NCBI GenBank assembly: GCA_026168455.1
Contig: CM047429.1
Coordinates: 7,653,125 to 7,717,124 of the forward strand
DNA from: Theocolax elegans
Taxonomy: Eukaryota; Arthropoda; Insecta; Hymenoptera; Cerocephalidae
DNA length: 64,000 bases
Direction: 5' to 3'
Shown: positions 22,367-33,243 of the stretch, piece by piece
Numbering within the stretch: position 1 is the first letter of the stretch
How the letters are laid out: each line of letters starts with the position of its first letter
Notes under the pieces: generated by a model
What the model was told of the DNA's origin: nothing
The model's database searches: none
What the model saw: only the letters and a program-made list of their open reading frames with translations
Program-made: the position numbers and the translations under genes

Positions 22367-24006
22367 TGTCACGTCCAGACTTGCACCAATCACTATAAAA
22401 AATATTACAAGAAGGCAAATGGTTAATAAACCTTTCGCGTTCCTTTCGCTCTTGTTTGACTAGGACTAGCCTTACGTCTCCGGGAGTAGCGAGCGAAGTT
22501 ATTTTGAGAGTAGAGATGCAGGATATAATGTGGGATAAATAAAATAATATGTTTTATTTCGTATTAATTATGCATTATTTATTTAAATATAATATGCTGT
22601 TTTTTCTTTAAATGAACACGTGAAACTAAATTATTACAGCTTTTTAATGGGCAAAAACACATAAATTTACACTATTTTATTAACAATTGTATAAAATTAT
22701 TTAAGTCGAATAACGATTAATTTTGATTAAATAAACAAATGTACGGCGAACATATTAACACATTATAGAATAAAAAAATACACAAGGTTATTTTATTATA
22801 AACATTAATAATCAATAATTGAAATAGGAATCATTATAAGTAAATGCAGATAAAATAAAAAAATGGTTGTCGTTTAAAACATGAATTATAGTTAATAAAT
22901 TGTATGTAATAATAATTGTTTTAAAAGAAAAACGGTTGGTTCAGCAATCGAAATAACATAAAATATCAGGTTGCCTTTACGAATAATACAAGCGTATAGA
23001 TAGCCGAAAAGAATATACCTTAAGTACCCAAATATATAGATATATATATGTATATATATATATATATATATATGTGTATATTCGGTGAGAAACGAAGGTC
23101 CGCCTTGAACGTGGGTAGCGGTGTCAGATTGCCGTATAATGTCCTGCTAGACCTGCGGGCGTCGACGTTAGATGTGTATGTTGTTGGAGCTCGACGATTT
23201 CCAGATGTCGAAGTCGTAGTTCCTCGACTATGGCTTGTAGATGTCGATGATACGTCTCGACTCCTCTTGTGATTTTTAATACGTATTACTTAAAGTTCAA
23301 GTAGCAGAGCCACGCCCTCGGATAAAAATCAAAGAGTTGTCCAGCAGAGCTTCGCCTTGCGAAAGCTTTAGATGAAAATTTAGGAGTGCCTGTGTCTCTT
23401 CTGGGTCCTCTTTATATACCCTAAAATTCTATGCATCTGTCCTTGTCTTACGCTTCGCCTTGTCTTACACTTTGCCTTATATGGAGATTGTGTAAGTAGT
23501 TCTCGATTTTTCTGTGCTTGCACCCGATTGGACCGTTAGATGTGCGTAGTTAAAAATTATCGAATCCCATGCATTTTCTGTATCGCTTCGTAGTTGATTC
23601 GGAGAATTTTCTGTCCCCCTTTTATACTGCGACGTTATCCAAAGAACGGCTTAATTTATTACTTCCTTCTAATGCTCGAATTTTCTAGTCGATGTTTCCC
23701 ATTGCCGGTTCTTCTCCGAGCATTGATTTTATAGTGCAGTACAAAAAAACTCTTGCGTAACCCTTCGTTTCGATCTCACTATCGGCGATCCCGCTTATAC
23801 GCGTATTGGCTTCGAATAATATCTTTAACTCTACTTATCAATCTCTATTTCGTTTGAAACACTCGTAAACTAATCTGTCCCTTAGCACTATAAATTATAT
23901 TTTATATTACTGCACTTACTTAGAACCTTCTACGCCGTATTTTTATTCTAAACTACGCAGTACTTTTTACGAAAAATAATAATATAATTTTCGTCGGGAC
24001 GCGACA
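22367..24006. mobile_element. Solo LTR of the Gypsy-1 family, 1640 bp
   Basis: Starts TGTCACGTCC and ends GGGACGCGACA, with the 4-bp direct repeat ACCA at 22363-22366 and 24007-24010. The first approximately 1.2 kb match the 5' LTR of Gypsy-1 at 5780-7187 in the same plus-strand direction. No internal region is present, so this is a solo LTR produced by recombination. The short (TA/GTA)n at 23038-23076 is internal to it. Confidence 0.88.
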
Positions 24007-24010
24007 ACCA

Positions 24011-24752
24011 AATGTAATATTAAAATAACTTTTATAATTAATATTCAATTTTTTATTATTGTAATTAATGTATAATATCATTTATATTTTTTGGTTGCAA
24101 TTAGTAAAATTCTTTTTTATAAAAGATTTTTGAAAATAAAACAAAATTAATAAAATGTGAAAATAAATCTTTTAGCCAAAATTTTAATCTGAAAAAATTT
24201 TTTATAAAATCAATTATTATGTATAATTATTTGTTTGAGAGAATCATTGAATACATACGATGCATTAGCTGAGTTTAGTAGTTTTGTATGAAATTTTAAA
24301 GTTTTGCATCTCCTTTCCTTGAAACATCATGAAAAAGCATGAAATATATGTAAAATGGTTAAGGAATAATTTTATATTCTAATTTTTGTTGTTGAAAATA
24401 TTATTCTGGTAGAAAAATAACACATTTGTTACTAGATTGATGTAGCTTCTTACAGGAATAGTGTGGAAATATTGAGAGTAAGTTTTATCATGTCGATTAT
24501 TTTTAATTTTTTTTAATTGTTTCAGTATTATGTAGAAATATGTTCAGTATCTATAAACTCTTGTGCAATAGACTAAGATTAAATAAGTATATACAATGTT
24601 GCAAATATAATACACTGTTATTTTAATTTTATTGACTAAAAAAAATTGTTTGTAACTGAATACTAGGTTAATTAATTACACATTATATTATGTTTTAATT
24701 ATATTCAATTAAATTGTAAAATTATAAATTTAAAAAAAAATGTACAAAATAA
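24011..24752. other. AT-rich spacer
   Basis: No open frame, repeat boundary or RNA gene is recognised in this 740-bp AT-rich stretch. It ends in the GTAT target duplicate of the composite Gypsy insertion. Confidence 0.6.
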
Positions 24753-24756
24753 GTAT

Positions 24757-24926
24757 TGAGACGGAAATCGTCACACAACTATTCGCGGCGAACAAAGCAT
24801 TTAAACTCATGTTAAATGTAAGTCGTCGGAGCCTTTGGTATGTCAAGGCCAACCGACGACATTTGTTTACGTCGATCAAGTGTACAATTACGCGCGCAAT
24901 AGTACGTAGGGATGAGAGCGCGAGAG
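24757..24926 (+). repeat. First 170 bp of the copy B 5' LTR
   Basis: Matches 37145-37315, the start of the complete 3' LTR, in the same orientation (GACGGAAATCGTCACACA...GATGAGAGCGCGAGAG). The first bases read TGAGACGG where the 3' LTR has TGTGACGG. At 24927 the sequence switches to minus-strand pol of copy A. The interrupted remainder of this LTR resumes at 33046. Confidence 0.85.
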
Positions 24927-26100
24927 GCGCGATTTAATAATCGACTGACGTAGACAATCGGATGCTCGAAACTCTCGTCGTCCAGTTGCGTCAACACCGC
25001 ACCTATTGCTAAGTCACTAGCGTCACTTTGGACGGTAAATGGCTTAGAAAAGTCTGGACGGGCCAATACAGGCGCTTCAGCTAACGCAACTCTAAGCTGA
25101 CGAAACGCCTCCTCCTGCTCCTCGCCCCAATCCCAAGCCTGGTCTTTACGCAGCAACTTGGTAAGGGGAGCTTTAATGTCAGCTTCTCGATTAATGAATC
25201 GAGAGTACCAGCCTACCATCCCGAGAAAGGATCTTAGCTGTTTGACATTACGAGAAGTAGGGTAATTAAGGACTGGAGCGACTCGTTCCTCGTCAGGCCT
25301 CAAGCCGTCCGCGTCCAATTTGTACCCAAGGAACGTTACGCTGGAACAACAAAACTCACACTTCTCTCGATTCACTTCGAGTCCAGCGTCATTCAACGTC
25401 CTTAGTACGTATTCGAGCCATTTTAGATGGTCCTCAAAAGTTTCGGTAATGACGATCAAGTCGTCTAGATAACCAAACACATGAGGTTCCGCCTTAGGCC
25501 CGAAAATTGCATCTATAAGACGTGCAAAGGTCATAGGAGCATTCATGAGGCCAAACGGCATTCTCGTGAACTGCCACAGTCCCGACCCTGGTACAGCAAA
25601 TGCAGTATAATGCCGGCTCGACTCGGCCATTAATATTTGAAAGTACGCTTTCTTAAGATCGATTTTTGATATGTACCTTGCCTTATCCAATATGGTATCC
25701 ATATTAGGAATTGGATAAGAATCACGTTTTGTGACTGCATTAAGGTCTCGAAAATCGATACAGAAGCGATAACTTCCTTCGTCCTTGCGGACGATGACCG
25801 GAGCAGCTGACCAATCACTCGCACTCGGTTCAATAATGCCCTTGTCAAACATCTTTTTGACCACACTCTGGGCAAATTCGAGGACCTTGGGAGACATACG
25901 TCTTGGCTTATGACGAACCGGTCTTGCACCAGGCTCAACCTCTATATGGTGCTCCGTTAACGTCGTAAAGCCGTGGACGTCTCCCGAGAGCAAGAGTAGG
26001 CTTTCAACTAACTTTTTGACTTGTTTCCGCTGGTCGTCCTGTATCTCAATTATACCAGCACATTCAGCGGAAATCCTCGAATCGATGTCATGAGCTGTAT
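24927..26100 (-). pseudogene. Gypsy-3 copy A reverse transcriptase and partial RNase H
   Basis: The open 393-codon stretch ends at 24812 inside the LTR fragment. It contains the RT fingers (SYRFCIDFRDLNAVTKRD), palm (MPFGLMNAPMTFARLIDAIF) and catalytic FGYLDDLIVI with both aspartates. The connection (RSFLGMVGWYSRF) and the first part of RNase H (FTVQSDASDLAIGAVLTQ) follow. Compared with copy B, three residues are missing in ILDKARYI. RNase H is cut after VSRLLNRA by the junction at 24927. All integrase sequence is absent. Confidence 0.85.
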
Positions 26101-27111
26101 CTCAGACGAAGTGTCTCCAATCACTCTCGCCAATACGCCAGATAGCTTTGCCTAATTTGACTTCTATATTCCAATGTTGTAGAAAATCCATACCGAGAAT
26201 GATGGAATGCTCAATATTCTCTACAATTCTCAGTTGGATATTGCCATCAAGGCCTTATACACAGAATAGAATGTCGATAAAGCCAAGGACTTTAAGTGCG
26301 GGTCCAGGCACACCTTTCACGATAACCTTGACAGGTCTCCATTTAAACTTGTACTGTTCGACAACATCTGATCGTACAAGAGAGACCATGGCGCCAGGAT
26401 CGAAAAGTGCTTTAAAGTCGTACCAAAAAGAATAGCCAGTTATCCGATTGGATTCCAGCAATTATCTGATCGGTTTGACTATCGTCGTTAGGAGTCGATG
26501 CCGTGTGCGTCATTTTAGACGTACTTGGTACGGCATCTGCCCCCCCTGAACTGTACTTCTCGGCAACGAGTTTGTACGGTTCATGTTACGCACACCATCG
26601 ACAACTACCTTCTCCACCAAGGGCTCGTTTTTGAGGACAATTTCCTTCTCCACCAAGGGCTTCTTGTCCTCTTTACTAGGTGTGTCACAACGGGGTGACG
26701 ATGAGCAACAACCAAGGTCGTTCACTCCGATGGTGCTAAGCGGCTGAGATAGAGATCTCTTTACGCTTTCTTCACCAATAATATCTCTGCTATCAGAGTA
26801 TATTTGCCTTTGGAGTTCCTTAGACCAATCTTTAGCCTCACGCTTTTGTTGGTCTAATAAGGTTCCCTGTACTGTTTTACCTTGAAAAGCTCGGGTGGGA
26901 TTGACAGGTTGTGTTCTAAGAACTTTTCCATCTGTCGAATCCCCAGAACGTTTAGGATCCTTACACTCAGACTTACTTTCAACACCAACTTCGGTCTGAG
27001 AGGGAATTTGATTTCCGTTAAGGACTTTAGAGAAGTCAGCAAATGATTTGCTAGACTTCTTAAAGAGTTTAGAGAGTTCTCCAACCTTAAACTCTTGCCC
27101 TTGTAAACCAT
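26101..27111 (-). pseudogene. Gypsy-3 copy A protease and gag-pol linker
   Basis: The frame 26255-26461 contains ALFDPGAMVSLVRSDVVEQY, a retropepsin-like active site in which the usual DTGA or DSGA reads DPGA. Copy B has the same residues, so it is a family trait, not decay. The linker at 26510-27111 spans two frames and includes repeated KPLVEKEIVLKNEPLVEK. Copy A has a stop near 26255 and frame changes near 26460 and 26725. Confidence 0.75.
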
Positions 27112-27120
27112 GCGGTTTAC

Positions 27121-27770
27121 TTACTGCAGTGCAGGGCGCCCGGGACAGCTCGGGTGCCCTGCGTTCAGGTTTCCCACGTTTTGAAGGAATCTGACGCAGT
27201 TAGGACATGTTTGGAGTGTAACGCCACTAGTTCCACATAGCTGGCACTCCTTTGCTACCAGTTCGGTAGAGCACTGCTCAGCGGAGTGCCCAATGTTTCC
27301 GCATCGGTAGCATGTTCGGCTCGGGCAATCCGACGACCTATGACCGACTTTTTGGCATGTGAAACACACGCCGACAAAGTTGGTGCTCAGGTTCGTTGGG
27401 TTTACTGCCGTCGCCTGTGGTTGCACATACCTCACCAGGTTTTGTGCTATTTGTGGAACAAAAACATTTTGCTGGGGCAGTTGAGAATTTGTCAAAGCAC
27501 GTCTTTCTCTTTTCGACTCTCACTCTGTTTCGAAAAAGCTTCTGGTACGAGCTTCTCGCGCGTAACGTTGGAATTGAAAAATTTCGTGTCCCATGTTAAA
27601 TGCTGCTCGTACTCTTTACCGTAGCTTGTCAAATCAGAGAAATTCCTGATTTGTCGTACTGGTATGTACCTACGGTAATCTGGCCTCATCTGCGAGTAGG
27701 CCATCTTCACTTGTTGTTCGAATGAGGGAGGGCATTTAAACTTATTTACGATCGCTCTGAAACAGTTCAA
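27121..27770 (-). pseudogene. Gypsy-3 copy A Gag C-terminus with zinc knuckles
   Basis: 27492-27770 carries the end of the capsid-like region (VNKFKCPPSFEQQVKMAYSQ). It is followed at 27121-27495 by two CCHC knuckles, CFTCQKVGHRSSDC and CYRCGNIGHSAEQC. A third Cys-rich segment reads CQLCGTSGVTLQTCPNC. Two intact knuckles indicate RNA binding by the nucleocapsid region. The two pieces overlap in different frames, so a frameshift lies near 27495. Confidence 0.78.
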
Positions 27771-27902
27771 GAACGTCGTAGCCTTTTCTCCCTCATTTTG
27801 TGTTCCTGATCGAAGTTTTATGAGTAAATCTTTGTCATTTATTATACGGCCATACTCATTTAGGAACTCGATCTCAAAATCACGCCAATCTCGAAGAGAT
27901 GG

Positions 27903-28502
27903 CTAAACTGTTCTATACCAGAACAGTGCTGATTTTGAGAACACATTGGGCAGGGCACTGAACATCCTGCGATCTGAGAACTCGTTGTCATTTCTGAAAT
28001 CGTGCAAACGGTTCAGAAACTCTTCCGCGTCCTTTTTGGTCTCACCATCAAAGGACATGTTCCAGATACGCAGCTCTCGTGCGCATCCTGTCCGATCGTG
28101 CGTTCGGTTATCGTCTTCACGATACCTTGGCCTGGCCTCGTAGGACTCTCTTTCCCGACGGTCATCTCTATTATCCGTCCGGGAACTCCTACGCCTGCTG
28201 GTAGAAGGATTCCTATTCTCTTGTCGGCCTTCAGCCGCCCTACGAGAATCGGATCTCCTACGAGCAGGTTCGAGATCAGACTGATACCCATCGGACGAAT
28301 CCGTCTGAGTACACTGATCGCAAGTAGTCACCGCACGTTTCTCTCGAGGCGTTTCTCTACGTCTGCCCGACCTCTCTTTGTGACTTTGCTCCGGAATTTC
28401 CGTCTGTGCTCGGTCGTCGAGTTTACGGTTGGACTGACGTTTCTGAGTACGTCTCTCCGTACAGCTATCACGACGTTCATCGTTGCTTGAGGCTCTACTC
28501 AC
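27903..28502 (-). pseudogene. Gypsy-3 copy A Gag central part
   Basis: The 199-codon frame is very rich in Arg, Glu and Ser (residues 1-130). It then runs into a capsid-like start (RELRIWNMSFDGETKKDAEE and FSALPNVFSKSALFWYRTV), typical of Gypsy Gag. It closes with a TAG at 27903, and the capsid continues downstream in the same frame. The premature stop is therefore a point change. The start overlaps the end of the upstream frame by 4 bp. Confidence 0.72.
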
Positions 28503-29545
28503 AGAACGATGGTGTCGTGAATTTCTGTTTGGAGTCGTGTACTCACGCCTCTCTCTTCTATCTTGTCCCTGACGTCATTAGCAAGGTCATATCCATTCAT
28601 ATCATCAACAAATTGACGTTCGGTTGACTTAGCCTCGGGTTGCCTGTTGTCGTATTGTCTAGAGGTGTATCCTCGTGACGTACGACGGTCGGCTTCCGTC
28701 TGCGAACCCAAGTCAAAATGTTGTATTGGCACTTCACTCTCTCTAGTGCCAAGATGTCCGTTGTTTCTTTGCTCTTCAATTGGGAGGTAATGTGCGGGTG
28801 CATAAAAACCTCCGAGTTGAGCAGTCGTCACGGTCGTAACCGTCGACGTAGTGGTTGTGCACGAGGTTGCAGCCACCGAAACAGGAACATAAGGGATTGC
28901 AGTCGTGGTCATGTTAGCTGCCAGTACCTCACCAAACCGTTTAGGTATAGCACATGTTGATGCCAACCTCGGGCTTTGTGCAGTACTCATTGGCGAGTTT
29001 CTAGACAGACCACTTGGTGACAGAGTTCCATCTTCTTCAGGGATAGGTGCTCCGTCACTAGCAACCCTTTCGCGATCCGACATTTCGGACTCGCAGGAAA
29101 CTTCCGTTCCTGATGGGACCACACTCCCTTTCCTGGAACGAGGTTTCCTAATTTCCCATACTTCCTGACATACCAGAGGTTTATGTGCAGGCTCTGCCCT
29201 TACATTCTCATCGTATTCAGGGAACCATGGTATTTCCAGATTAATGTCTACACATCTGATCCGGTGACGCAAAAGGCGTTCGCGACACTCCGCCTCTTCG
29301 CCATTTGCGTTTAAACTTAGATGCTCCAATTGGGCATACACTGCCTCAATCGGAAGCTTCTTCGTTTCCCGACGAATATCCCTAGCTATGCGTGATTCAC
29401 GCATAAGCTGGGCCATTCGGGCTTCATAGCTGCTGGCTATTATTTTTTTTACCAGCAGCAGCCGACGTGTTACGTCGGGAGAAGTACTCTCAACTGGGAT
29501 TTCAGATGAAATCCCTAGTGTTTCAAATACTTCGGAAGTATCCAA
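28499..29545 (-). pseudogene. Gypsy-3 copy A Gag N-terminal frame
   Basis: A 348-codon open frame begins MDTSEVFETLGISSEIPVES, the first Met after the AT-rich leader. Residues about 50-95 (LPIEAVYAQLEHLSLNANGE, then ECRERLLRHRI) look like a SAP-type helix pair, a small nucleic-acid-binding fold; this is a visual resemblance only. Residues 150-350 are low-complexity Ser/Thr/Ala. It probably formed one Gag with the next frame, separated by a frameshift near 28500. Base composition is far more GC-rich than the leader next to it. Confidence 0.65.
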
Positions 29546-29557
29546 TTTTCAATTGGA

Positions 29558-29592
29558 AATTATTTTATTGGTCTCACCACAATAAAATAATT
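29558..29592. repeat. Perfect 13-bp hairpin just upstream of copy A gag
   Basis: AATTATTTTATTG (29558-29570) pairs perfectly with CAATAAAATAATT (29580-29592) across the 9-nt loop GTCTCACCA. It lies 13 bp upstream of the gag start codon on the element strand. It could affect translation or simply be part of the hairpin-rich leader. Confidence 0.75.
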
Positions 29593-30543
29593 ATTACTCC
29601 CAACGAGTAAAAAAAAATTTGGTGTCGGCTTAATTACAATAAATTGTAAAAATGCACCGACTAGTGTACCAACAAAATTAATTCACTTAATTAAAATCCA
29701 AAAGATTTTCTTTAAAAGGAATTTATTTCGTCTTTAGAAGGACAAGATAATTAAATTTTGTTGGTTAAAGTTGTGACAAATCACACACTTAACACTTGCA
29801 CCAAATTAAAATTAATTATTTAACTTGCTCACAAGTCTAAATAATTAATGTTTATAGTAGTGTCTTGTGACTCCCACACACCAAACACTATACGATTGCT
29901 TCTGCAAGCAAAAATAATTATTAACAGAAAAAAATCTTTAAATTATATCAATATCGTCGGTAATTTACCTGTAATAGTAAATTTAACGATTTCCCAAAAT
30001 ATCTCTCTCGGCAGTTATAATCCAAAAGATTCCTCACTGGCGAAAAGAATTTATTTTGATATGGAAATTGAAATAATTAAAGTTTCAATCTATTAATAAA
30101 TACAGAACAACAAATTATAAAGGAAGAAAAGACAAAAAAAATTAAATTATTTATCTCACTAACAAGCCTAAATATTAATTTTAAAATAAATATAAAAATA
30201 AATACAGTGTCTTGTGATTCACACACACCAAACTATTTATTATTTTGCTTTTCCAAGCCCAAAACAACAAAAAAAAATTTCCTTTATAATTTACACTACT
30301 CTACAAACACAAATTTAATTAAATTATTTCAAGCAGTAGGGGTATTTACTAAATGTTGTAAATCCCGTACGGTTTGCAACAAAAAAAATAATTATTTCAC
30401 TAATTGTCGTGCCAAACGACAATTTCTTCAGCGAAATATATTTATTTTATCCTAAAAAGGACTAAATAAATAATTTCTGTCGCTACCAAGTTGAAATAAT
30501 TTATATTTCCTTTTTTAAATAAATTGAACAAAAAGGAAATGAA

Positions 30544-31194
30544 AATTTAATTATTTAACTTGCCAACAAGTCTAAACAATTAAATTTATATACCGAATTA
30601 TTTTAATCAAACACACCAAAAAAAAATTATAACCAATTATTTAACTAACAAACAAGTCTAAATAATTGGCAAAAATGTGTGGAGATATAATTTAAACACA
30701 CAAAAAGAGAAAAGAATGTTTTTTACATATATTAAAATTTCACGGCAAATAACGAATACAAAATATTAGGTTAAATGCCGATCATTAAAATACATGCAAA
30801 AAAAATATAATTATTTAACTCACTCTCGAGTTTAAATAATTATATATTATAACTCTCGTATCTTTGCGGAACAATCACACAAAGATACTTAACATTAATG
30901 GTTTAACTTGCAAAAAGTCTAAACCATTAACACGAGTTATAAAAACAAAATTTTCTCACACTCAAAAATTCTCAAAATATGTTACAAATATCGTGAGCAG
31001 TAACACTTAATAAATACAAAATATTAAATTAAGTAATTACTGTCAGACAATTGTAATACAACAATAATTTTAATTATTTTACTCACACACGAGTTTAAAT
31101 AATTAATATTACAGCTATTGTAACTTTGCGGCGGATTCACACAAAGTTACTTGACGTCAATTATTTAACTTGCAAACAAGTCTAAATAATTGAC
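30544..31194. repeat. 262-bp tandem units with covarying hairpins
   Basis: Three units start at about 30544, 30806 and 31070. Each has a first hairpin (stems of 11-14 bp), in two units a central 9-bp hairpin with a 13-nt loop (30858-30888 and 31120-31150), and a second hairpin 89 bp after the first (30633, 30895, 31156). Stem arms differ between units but stay paired: TTTA/TAAA steps are flanked by CCAA/TTGG, GG/CC or GTC/GAC, the inner ACTTG/CAAGT becomes ACTC/GAGT, and GTATC/GATAC becomes GTAAC/GTTAC. Confidence 0.8.
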
Positions 31195-32044
31195 AAAAGT
31201 TGCAAAATATATTTTAACACACAAATAAAATTACATATATAATAAAAATAAATAGTAATAAATAATATGCAAATATTAAATTAAATTACTATATTATAAT
31301 ATATGCCTGGATCAGGGAGGGGAGAAAGCAAGGAAAATTTCTCTCTCGAACTCAAAAAAAAAACAATAATTAATTCGCCGCGTCCCGTATATAAAGAAAA
31401 GAAATTAAATAATTTAAAAATTTTCTTTAAAAGGGAGGGGGTGGGGCAACTACCTCTCCCGAAAGGATCTAGTTTTTTAAAAGACTCCCACACCATAAAA
31501 TACATACTAGATCCCGCGCGGGAACGAAATTATTTTATTATAATGAGAAAAATAAAAATAATTCGCCGCAGTGGTTTCTATCGGCGAAACCAGCTGCGAA
31601 GACTTTATACACGCGAAGGGGCTAGGCGATCGCGCTATCTCTCTCACTCACACACCTATAGCCAGCCTAGCACCTAACTCCGATTCCCCGTGACTATGGA
31701 TTCTCTCTCTCTCACTCCCACTCGCGGGCGCAATCGGAGAGAGCCGATGATGATCGGCTCTCGCGAAGTCTTGCCTTTGCGCTATTCGGGGGGCATTCTC
31801 GCTGCCCGCGATCTGCGGCGCAAGCTACTCTCTCCCTACTTTGCCGCTCCCATACAAGCTAAGCAAAGATCACCCGGCAAGCTTGCGATCGAGAGAGACC
31901 GATCTCGGTGAGATCGGGCGCTTCCGGATGAACACGGTCGCGCGCGAACTCTGTCCCGATATACCGGTGTATACCTCTCCTCGGATACCCGAGCAAGAGG
32001 GGGAATACTCCGGTATAGAGACGCATCTCACACGCCGTCTCTTG

Positions 32045-32100
<56 letters not shown>

Positions 32101-32119
32101 AACTAACTCGTACAACTCA

Positions 32120-32150
<31 letters not shown>

Positions 32151-32245
32151 TCAATCCGCTCACGTTTCGCCGCGACACTGCTCGCGCGCGAAAATATGGC
32201 CGACAATTATACTTTAATTTAAAACGGTGAGAACGAAACCGTTCG

Positions 32246-32262
32246 TCCTGTCACGGTCGCCA
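32246..32262 (-). promoter_or_regulatory. Primer-binding site of Gypsy-3 copy A
   Basis: On the minus strand TGGCGACCGTGACAGGA begins two bases inside the 5' LTR end. Position and the TGG start (complement of the tRNA CCA end) are those of a Ty3/Gypsy primer-binding site, where a tRNA primes minus-strand cDNA synthesis. The equivalent site is deleted in copy B. Confidence 0.75.
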
Positions 32263-32264
32263 TT

Positions 32265-33045
32265 TGTGACGTGGTATTCGCGCACCAGATCGAATTTAAT
32301 TAATTTCATTAATTAGAATTGACCGTTGGGCCGCGTTGCCCAATACCGCGCACACAATTATTTAATTTATCCGAACTGCGGGCTGTCGCCAGAAACGCGA
32401 GTTCGCTGGGACGTACGGTATGGAGGATTCGGGCGATCCTCCTTGCCTCGACACGATTTATAAAAATGAAAGGATGTCGGCGGGAGCGGGCAGGATAAAA
32501 TAAACACTCTCAATTAAAATAATAAGATTAAAACATTTATTTTAATTTATTTAACATTTCGGCCATCCAGGCCTCGTGCCGTGACAATGTTACTTCGCGC
32601 GGGCGGAAGTATCGGGAGCCAACCGGATCGAGATACTTGCCTGCGGTTGACTCCTTCCTGATCTCCGCTATTCGGGTACCGGCGTACCCGAATACACCCC
32701 CGAGGTCTCACACACACATACACTCGGGGAAGTGGGGGAACGCGCGGTAATGTAATCAGAACTTACCGGGATGCGCCCCGTGGATGGCCCAGCCGATCCG
32801 TGTCCCAGTGTCCTCCTGGGCAACGGAGGACCGACGTCGGCTGCGGTGTTGGAAGGCGGCCCTGTGCCGCGGCGAGTGCCTCGCGAACCGCGTCCGCACT
32901 CACACACTGGCTTCCCGTCCGTATCACACACACCAAAAACACTCGCGCATCACCTCGCGAGGACGTTCCGGGTTGTCGACGGTTTTGCGCCTCACGCGCC
33001 TTTTCTTAGCCGGAAAAACTATCTCGCTCGACACCGGCTAATTTT
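32265..33045 (-). repeat. Gypsy-3 copy A 5' LTR, lacking its first 256 bp
   Basis: Reverse complement of about 37400-38181, the last 781 bp of the complete LTR. It ends at 32265 with the TGTGACG/CGTCACA terminus next to the primer-binding site. At about 33039-33048 it changes to plus-oriented LTR sequence within a shared TAATTTTT stretch. Plus-strand frames here (such as 32771-33202) are LTR artefacts also seen in the other copy. Confidence 0.85.
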
Positions 33046-33243
33046 TGTAAATCGTGTCGAGGCAAGGAGGATCGCCCGAATCCTCCATACTGCACGTCCC
33101 AGCGAACTCGCGTTTCTGGCGACAGCCCGCAGTTCGGATAAATTAAATAATTGTGTGCGCGGTATTGGGCAACGCGGCCCAACGGTCATTTCTAATGATT
33201 AAAATTAATTAAAGTCGATCGGGTGCGCGAATATCACGTCACA
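33046..33243 (+). repeat. Last 198 bp of the copy B 5' LTR
   Basis: Matches 37984-38181 almost perfectly, including the terminal CGTCACA at 33237-33243. Together with 24757-24926 it represents the two ends of one LTR whose middle (about 670 bp) is replaced by copy A. The internal region starts directly at 33244. Confidence 0.85.

Larger units (their letters stand above)
29546..32245 (-). other. Gypsy-3 copy A leader: hairpin array and pyrimidine-rich part
   Basis: This 2.7-kb region lies between the primer-binding site and gag of copy A. From 29546 to about 31300 it is AT-rich and filled with palindromes. Eight copies of an AATTATTTA-ACTTG...CAAGT-TAAATAATT-type hairpin sit at 29811, 30144, 30544, 30633, 30806, 30895, 31070 and 31156. 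Two 9-bp GTATCTTTG or GTAACTTTG hairpins sit at 30858 and 31120. A 262-bp tandem unit is evident from 30544. The rest (31300-32245) is mixed, with (CT)n at about 32049-32097 and 32119-32150. No gene is supported. Confidence 0.7.

Noticed and set aside
29811..31194. CRISPR-like array (regularly spaced palindromic repeats)
   Set aside because: Spacing is 262 bp units with homologous, not unique, spacers in a eukaryotic retrotransposon leader; no cas genes.
31841..32230. 129-codon frame with Leu-Ser repeats and its antisense Arg-Glu frame
   Set aside because: Both are produced by (CT)n runs in the retrotransposon leader.
32771..33202. 143-codon frame in the LTR, also present inverted at 37336-37677
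   Set aside because: It lies in a promoter-type LTR, breaks between copies, and has equally long antisense frames; no domain seen.
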